Below, in pieces: positions 39,431 through 42,236 of a stretch of DNA of 42,236 bases. The position numbers and the translations under genes were made by a program. Each line of letters begins with the position of its first letter. Within the stretch, counting starts at the first letter, position 1. Below the pieces are notes generated by a model. That model was given only the letters and a program-made list of their open reading frames with translations. It searched no databases and was not told where the DNA came from. The stretch spans positions 1 to 42,236 of the IMG/VR virus record IMGVR_UViG_3300047462_000072; one strand, given 5' to 3'. Source of the DNA: a virus.

Positions 39431-39640
39431 CTAGGCGGCTTCGTCAGGACGACGCTGAGGGTTGGTGGCGTAAACGGACGGGTCGACGCGAAGCTGGCCG
39501 CCCGTAACGACTTCGATGTGATAAGCGGAGCTGCGAGGAACGATCTCGGGCCACTGCCACACGGCGCCGCGGGTCAGACCGAGTGCGCGGGCGACGGCTG
39601 CAGCGGATCCGAAATGACTGATAACCGCGGATTTGAGCAT
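39431..39640 (-). CDS. cro: Cro-like repressor
   Basis: The start at ATG 39640 fits the family; the longer frame would begin upstream of the promoter. The 69 residues SAVISHFGSAAAVARALGLT then RGAVWQWPEIVPRSSAYHIE and VVTGGQLRVDPSVY are the Cro layout: a helix-turn-helix, then the Y-x-I-E-x-x-T-G-G-x-L-x-V-D-P end. It would repress the repressor promoter. The -10 box lies so close that its mRNA should be leaderless or nearly so. Confidence 0.88.
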   Translation of the reverse strand: MLKSAVISHFGSAAAVARALGLTRGAVWQWPEIVPRSSAYHIEVVTGGQLRVDPSVYATNPQRRPDEAA

Positions 39641-39648
39641 GCGGGGAG

Positions 39649-39676
39649 CGTATAGCATGCTATTCCCCGGAGTCAA
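39649..39676 (-). promoter_or_regulatory. Leftward early promoter (pR-like) for the Cro operon
   Basis: TTGACT (39671-39676) and TATACG (39649-39654) on the minus strand are separated by 16 bases. Operator ATAGCATGCTAT overlaps the -10 box and spacer. The predicted start near 39642 almost touches the cro ATG. Confidence 0.75.
39652..39663. promoter_or_regulatory. Operator 1, perfect palindrome ATAGCATGCTAT
   Basis: A perfect 12-bp palindrome within the leftward promoter. Near copies lie at 39690-39701, 40116-40127 and 40137-40148, only in the switch region, so it is very probably the repressor/Cro site. Confidence 0.8.
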
Positions 39677-39689
39677 CTATACTACACGG

Positions 39690-39701
39690 CTAGCTGGCTA
39701 T
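39690..39701. promoter_or_regulatory. Operator 2, CTAGCTGGCTAT, overlapping the repressor promoter
   Basis: Matches the operator consensus ATAGCWTGCTAT at 10 of 12 positions and extends into CTATAC like the 40137 copy. It overlaps the -10 hexamer TATACT (39699-39704) of the repressor gene, so bound protein would block that promoter. A half-site CTATAC lies between operators 1 and 2 at 39677-39682. Confidence 0.7.
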
Positions 39702-39704
39702 ACT
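39699..39704 (+). promoter_or_regulatory. -10 box of the repressor promoter (pRM-like)
   Basis: TATACT with no good -35 at the usual distance, as expected of a weak, activatable promoter. The predicted transcription start falls at about 39711, the A of the repressor ATG, so the mRNA should be leaderless. Confidence 0.6.
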
Positions 39705-39710
39705 TGTCCT

Positions 39711-39995
39711 ATGAATTCGCTTGGCAGCAGAATCAGGCAGCAACGGCTCGCAAAGGGCCTGTCTCAGCAAGACCTGGCGGAAAAAGTAGGTGTCACAAAG
39801 GGCGCTGTATCCCAATGGGAGCTAGGACGCACACTTAACATAAAGCTTCCACCGGTAATCAAACTCTGCGAGGTGCTCGGCGTCTCGCTCGATTACCTTG
39901 TCCACGGCCCTTCCCCCCGACATTTGCGCGGCTCCGCCTCACCCGGTGCAGCAGGCGAAAATCCTTCCGATCCGTCACGAAATAAACCCACGTAA
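39711..39995 (+). CDS. Short XRE/CI-type repressor lacking a peptidase domain
   Basis: A 94-residue protein. Residues 5-65 are a complete XRE helix-turn-helix domain (IRQQRLAKGLSQQDLAEKVG, VTKGAVSQWELGR, VIKLCEVLGVSLDYLVHG). The remaining 30 residues are low-complexity (PSPRHLRGSASPGAAGEN). There is no S24 (LexA/CI) self-cleavage domain and no remnant of one downstream, so RecA-triggered autocleavage is not expected. The longer in-frame extension upstream crosses the promoter and operators. Divergent from cro, it is the likely lysogeny repressor. Confidence 0.85.
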   Translation: MNSLGSRIRQQRLAKGLSQQDLAEKVGVTKGAVSQWELGRTLNIKLPPVIKLCEVLGVSLDYLVHGPSPRHLRGSASPGAAGENPSDPSRNKPT

Positions 39996-40115
39996 CGTTG
40001 TCGTCGCTGATGCAGATCATCGGCTTTCGCATTCTTCCCCTCCCTCAATAACCTTCTGGTTTGTTGTTTTGATGTAGGAAATCCCCTACACGCGCTAATG
40101 TAACGCGATTTGGGT

Positions 40116-40127
40116 ATAGCATGCTTG
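40116..40127. promoter_or_regulatory. Operator 3, ATAGCATGCTTG
   Basis: Ten of twelve bases match operator 1, and it overlaps the -35 hexamer (TTGACC, 40125-40130) of the rightward promoter. Its centre lies 21 bases, two helical turns, from operator 4. Confidence 0.75.
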
Positions 40128-40151
40128 ACCTTTAGAATAGCTTGCTATACT
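40125..40151 (+). promoter_or_regulatory. Rightward early promoter (pL-like)
   Basis: TTGACC (40125-40130) and TATACT (40146-40151) with a 15-base spacer, or CTTGAC with 16. Operators 3 and 4 cover both hexamers, so repressor binding would shut the recombination/integration operon. Confidence 0.75.
40137..40148. promoter_or_regulatory. Operator 4, ATAGCTTGCTAT
   Basis: Differs from operator 1 at one central base and overlaps the -10 hexamer of the rightward promoter. Confidence 0.78.
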
Positions 40152-40188
40152 TTTCTCCCCATCGGCCCCAAAACCGCATGGAGAGACG

Positions 40189-40452
40189 ATGATCGACGCC
40201 CGCGACACCATTCACCTGACCTGCCCCGCCCTGTTCGGCGAGCTGCACGCCCAGGTGACATTTCACACCAGATGGGACTACGCCTGGGTCGTGCACGACA
40301 TCGCGCTCTTTGCCGATGCCGCGTGCTCGAACCTGTTGGCCGATGACATCCATTTGGATGATTTCACCCCGGCGCAGCAACGCCTGATTTTCGATGCACT
40401 GACCGCCGCCGAGCGCGCCCGTCGCCAGCACTACAGCCGGGAGGTCGCATGA
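40189..40452 (+). CDS. Hypothetical early protein, 87 aa
   Basis: The first gene of the rightward operon, with GGAGAGACG before the ATG. The sequence (ARDTIHLTCPALFGELHAQV, WDYAWVVHDIALFADAACSN, FTPAQQRLIFDALTAAERAR) has a beta-rich first half and a helical end. I do not recognise a family. As an immediate-early product it could be an anti-host or regulatory protein, which is inference only. The stop overlaps the next start (ATGA). Confidence 0.65.
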   Translation: MIDARDTIHLTCPALFGELHAQVTFHTRWDYAWVVHDIALFADAACSNLLADDIHLDDFTPAQQRLIFDALTAAERARRQHYSREVA

Positions 40453-40709
40453 GTCACACGCTAGGACCGTGGAAGCGCAGCCAGACCCATATTTGCTCAG
40501 CCGATAAGGGTACGCACGTTGCCACGATCTCGACGCAAGTGGCGAATCTCGAACAGTCGCTCGCCAACGCCAAACTGATCGCCGCCGCGCCCGACCTGCT
40601 CGTCACGCTGCGCCAGATCGCGATCGGCCAGGACGCCGAGCACGCGGACTTGAACCGCGACCAGATGATGCGGCTCGCGCGCATCGTCATCAACACGGCG
40701 GGTCTATGA
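40449..40709 (+). CDS. Conserved-type small phage protein, 86 aa
   Basis: The pattern LGPWKRSQTHICSADKGTHV ... ANAKLIAAAPDLLVTLRQIA is widespread in phage early regions: an N-terminal beta hairpin (PW...V) followed by the A-N-A-x-L-I-A-A-A-P-x-L-L helix. No function is established. It is coupled to both neighbours by ATGA overlaps. Confidence 0.75.
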   Translation: MSHTLGPWKRSQTHICSADKGTHVATISTQVANLEQSLANAKLIAAAPDLLVTLRQIAIGQDAEHADLNRDQMMRLARIVINTAGL

Positions 40710-40858
40710 ACTGGCAGCAGGCCCTTCTGATGCTGTTCGGCGCGCTGGTGATCTTCGCCGCGCTGGTGCTGCTCATCGACGAATTCATTCAACGCCGCCG
40801 CGCACGGCGCACGTATCGCATCAATCCCATGTTCCGTGTCGGAGGCGATGCCAAATGA
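40706..40858 (+). CDS. Small membrane protein, 50 aa
   Basis: ATG 40706 overlaps the previous stop (ATGA), and TGA 40856-40858 overlaps the next start. One transmembrane helix (ALLMLFGALVIFAALVLLID) is followed by a basic tail (RRRARRTYRINPMFRVG). Single-span early proteins with basic cytoplasmic tails often act on host functions or exclusion, but that is not shown here. Confidence 0.6.
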   Translation: MNWQQALLMLFGALVIFAALVLLIDEFIQRRRARRTYRINPMFRVGGDAK

Positions 40859-41061
40859 TGACGCTCGCCTTCGACTTAGACACCTACCTCGCAGCGAACG
40901 CGGCGCTGCGCTTCTCGGCCGCGCGCGCCCGCCAATGCAAGGCGCCGGAACTTGCCGCGAAATTTGACCAGGCGCTCGCTGAGTTGCAGCGCGCGCGAGA
41001 TAGCTGGATCGAACGTCAGATCGACACCACCCCCGCATTTTTGAGGAGACAAGCCGAATGA
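40855..41061 (+). CDS. Hypothetical helical protein, 68 aa
   Basis: Coupled on both sides by ATGA overlaps. Entirely helical and Ala-rich (LDTYLAANAALRFSAARARQ, ELAAKFDQALAELQRARDSW). No family is recognised. It lies just before the ERF gene. Confidence 0.6.
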   Translation: MMTLAFDLDTYLAANAALRFSAARARQCKAPELAAKFDQALAELQRARDSWIERQIDTTPAFLRRQAE

Positions 41062-41738
41062 ACGCACAACTGAAAGAGCCGTGGCCTTTGGCTACGCCGA
41101 CCGACGCGCCCACGCCCAAAGTCTACGCCGCGATTGCCAAGGTGATGGCGGCGGTGGGCATGTCAGGCATCTCGAAGGATCGCAAGAACGAGCAGCAAGG
41201 CTACAAGTTCCGCGGCATCGACGATGTGTACAACGCGCTCTCGACGCATCTCGCCCATGCCGGGCTGGTGCTCTTACCGCGCGTCAAGTCGCGCGCGGTG
41301 ACCGAGCGCCTCACGCAGAAAGGCGGCGTGCTGTTCTACGTCGTGCTCGACATGGATTTCGACATCGTGTGCGCCGAGGATGGCAGTCGCCACACGGTGT
41401 CGGTGTCGGGCGAGGCGATGGACTCCGGCGACAAAGCGACGAACAAAGCCATGTCGGCCGCATTCAAATACGCCTGTATGCAGGTCTTTTGCATCCCGAC
41501 CGAGGGCAACCCCGATGCGGATCAGACGACGCATGAAGTCGCGCCGCCGCCCGTCGCGGACATCGTGTGGACGGCGCTCACCGATGCCGCCGCGCACGGC
41601 GAGAAGCAACTGCGCAAGGTGTGGTCGAAGGGCGTTCCCGAGGAGACGCGCAACATCATCACGGGCGCGCACAACGCGCGCTGGGAGCAGATCAAGGCGA
41701 CCGCGGCGGCTGCGGACAAGGCGAAGGTGGCGGCATGA
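41058..41738 (+). CDS. erf: ERF-family single-strand annealing protein
   Basis: A 226-residue recombinase that anneals complementary ssDNA (P22 Erf type). Features are VYAAIAKVMAAVGMSGISKD, the core RKNEQQGYKFRGIDDVYNAL, HLAHAGLVLLPRVKS, VVLDMDFDIVC, and SVSGEAMDSGDKATNKAMSA then AFKYACMQVFCIPTEG, in the order known for ERF. The C-terminus is helical and basic. It works with the YqaJ exonuclease and SSB further along the operon, and could circularise the genome or repair it. Confidence 0.93.
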   Translation: MNAQLKEPWPLATPTDAPTPKVYAAIAKVMAAVGMSGISKDRKNEQQGYKFRGIDDVYNALSTHLAHAGLVLLPRVKSRAVTERLTQKGGVLFYVVLDMDFDIVCAEDGSRHTVSVSGEAMDSGDKATNKAMSAAFKYACMQVFCIPTEGNPDADQTTHEVAPPPVADIVWTALTDAAAHGEKQLRKVWSKGVPEETRNIITGAHNARWEQIKATAAAADKAKVAA

Positions 41739-42236
41739 AATTTGAAATCAAATCCCGCTTCAGCAAGCGAGTGTTGTTCACCGCTGAGACAGAGTCGATG
41801 AAACTTTGCGTAGAGGCGGCCGTAAAAGCCCGCGCGTACCTGGCCCGCGCGAACCTGACCGGCGCGGACCTGACCGGCGCGGACCTGACCGATGCGTACC
41901 TGGCCCGCGCGAACCTGACCGGCGCGGACCTGACCGGCGCGGACCTGACCGGCGCGAATTTGGCCGACGCGAACCTGACCGGCGCGGACCTGGCCGATGC
42001 GTACCTGGCCGACGCGAACCTGGCCGACGCGGACCTGACCGGCGCGGACCTGACCGGCGCGGACCTGACCGACGCGTACCTGACCGGCGCGAACCTGGCC
42101 GACGCGTACCTGGCCCGCGCGAACCTGACCGGCGCGGACCTGACCGACGCGTACCTGGCCGACGCGGACCTGACCGGCGCGAATTTGGCCGACGCGAACC
42201 TGACCGGCGCGAACCTGACCGACGCGTACCTGGCCG
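41735..42236 (+). CDS. Pentapeptide-repeat protein, N-terminal part (continues at base 1)
   Basis: ATG 41735 overlaps the ERF stop (ATGA). Residues 1-35 (MKFEIKSRFSKRVLFTAETE, then MKLCVEAAVKARAY) form the non-repeat cap often found on phage pentapeptide proteins. From residue 36 perfect A/L-D/N-L-x-x pentapeptides run to the window end; 18 units precede base 42110, after which the sequence repeats bases 1-127. Joined, there are 35 units in a 344-residue protein. The frame agrees across the join. Gyrase or DNA-mimic activity is possible from family knowledge, not shown. Confidence 0.85.
   Translation, partial: MKFEIKSRFSKRVLFTAETESMKLCVEAAVKARAYLARANLTGADLTGADLTDAYLARANLTGADLTGADLTGANLADANLTGADLADAYLADANLADADLTGADLTGADLTDAYLTGANLADAYLARANLTGADLTDAYLADADLTGANLADANLTGANLTDAYLA
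42110..42236 (+). repeat. 127-bp terminal overlap with bases 1-127
   Basis: The last 127 bases are identical to the first 127, both within the pentapeptide array. A repeat equal to a common assembler k-mer (127) at contig ends usually marks a circular assembly rather than a biological terminal repeat. The true unit length is then 42109 bases. Confidence 0.9.

Larger units (their letters stand above)
39996..40188 (+). promoter_or_regulatory. Regulatory gap in front of the rightward operon
   Basis: No gene is seen. The gap holds a small hairpin (TGTAGG-AAATCC-CCTACA, 40073-40090), then the second operator pair and the rightward early promoter, and a GGAGAGAC ribosome-binding site before ATG 40189. 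Local composition is more AT-rich than the genes around it. Confidence 0.7.

Noticed and set aside
40073-40090. Terminator between the repressor and the rightward operon
   Set aside because: The six-pair hairpin has no T-run on either strand, so it is not an intrinsic terminator.

Overview
The window is essentially the whole genome of a temperate, tailed dsDNA phage (short-tailed podovirus-type gene content), almost certainly assembled from a metagenome. The last 127 bases (42110-42236) are identical to the first 127. One pentapeptide-repeat gene runs off the right end and continues in frame at the left end, so the molecule is circular or circularly permuted, about 42.1 kb. GC-rich codon use and an attP carrying the 3' half of a bacterial tRNA-Arg(ACG) gene suggest a proteobacterial host, probably beta or gamma. 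The gene set (SU10/DUF5309-like capsid, large SU10-like portal, adaptor, PBSX-type terminase, no long tail tube or tape-measure) recalls the BPP-1-like temperate podoviruses, but no diversity-generating reverse transcriptase is present.

Layout. (1) A switch region at about 39.43-40.19 kb holds divergent promoters, a short XRE-type repressor (rightward) and a Cro-like protein (leftward). Copies of an ATAGCWTGCTAT operator lie both between the divergent genes and in front of the rightward operon. (2) The rightward early operon (40189 to the end, then 1-4868 across the junction) encodes small proteins, an ERF annealing protein, the pentapeptide-repeat protein, an AAXX tetrapeptide-repeat protein, a YqaJ exonuclease, a NinB-like protein, SSB, small proteins, a DUF4224 protein and a tyrosine integrase. 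attP follows at 4867-5090, with arm-type repeats around the tRNA core. (3) The leftward early operon (39640 down to 34261) encodes the Cro-like protein, a ribbon-helix-helix-like protein, a DUF3102 protein, a TubC_N-like protein, an SF2 helicase, a Toprim primase, a VRR-NUC nuclease and a Q-like antiterminator. (4) A consensus promoter lies inside the 3' end of the Q-like gene and is followed at once by an intrinsic terminator, the same layout as lambda pR'-tR'. (5) Beyond that terminator the leftward late operon (34168 down to 5088) encodes appendage proteins (including a probable clan-A glycoside hydrolase tailspike), terminase, portal, scaffold, major capsid protein, adaptor, tail/nozzle, internal virion proteins, a tail fibre and the lysis cassette.

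How it works together. The repressor and Cro-like protein probably compete for shared operators that control both early operons. ERF, YqaJ and SSB form a recombination module, and helicase plus primase serve replication. The Q-like protein would then allow readthrough of the leader terminator into the late genes. Oddities include a -1 frameshift needed to complete the endolysin, two exported-looking proteins within the appendage cluster, a lone plus-strand membrane micro-ORF among minus-strand late genes, and a 78-codon open frame directly after the primase stop in the same frame.
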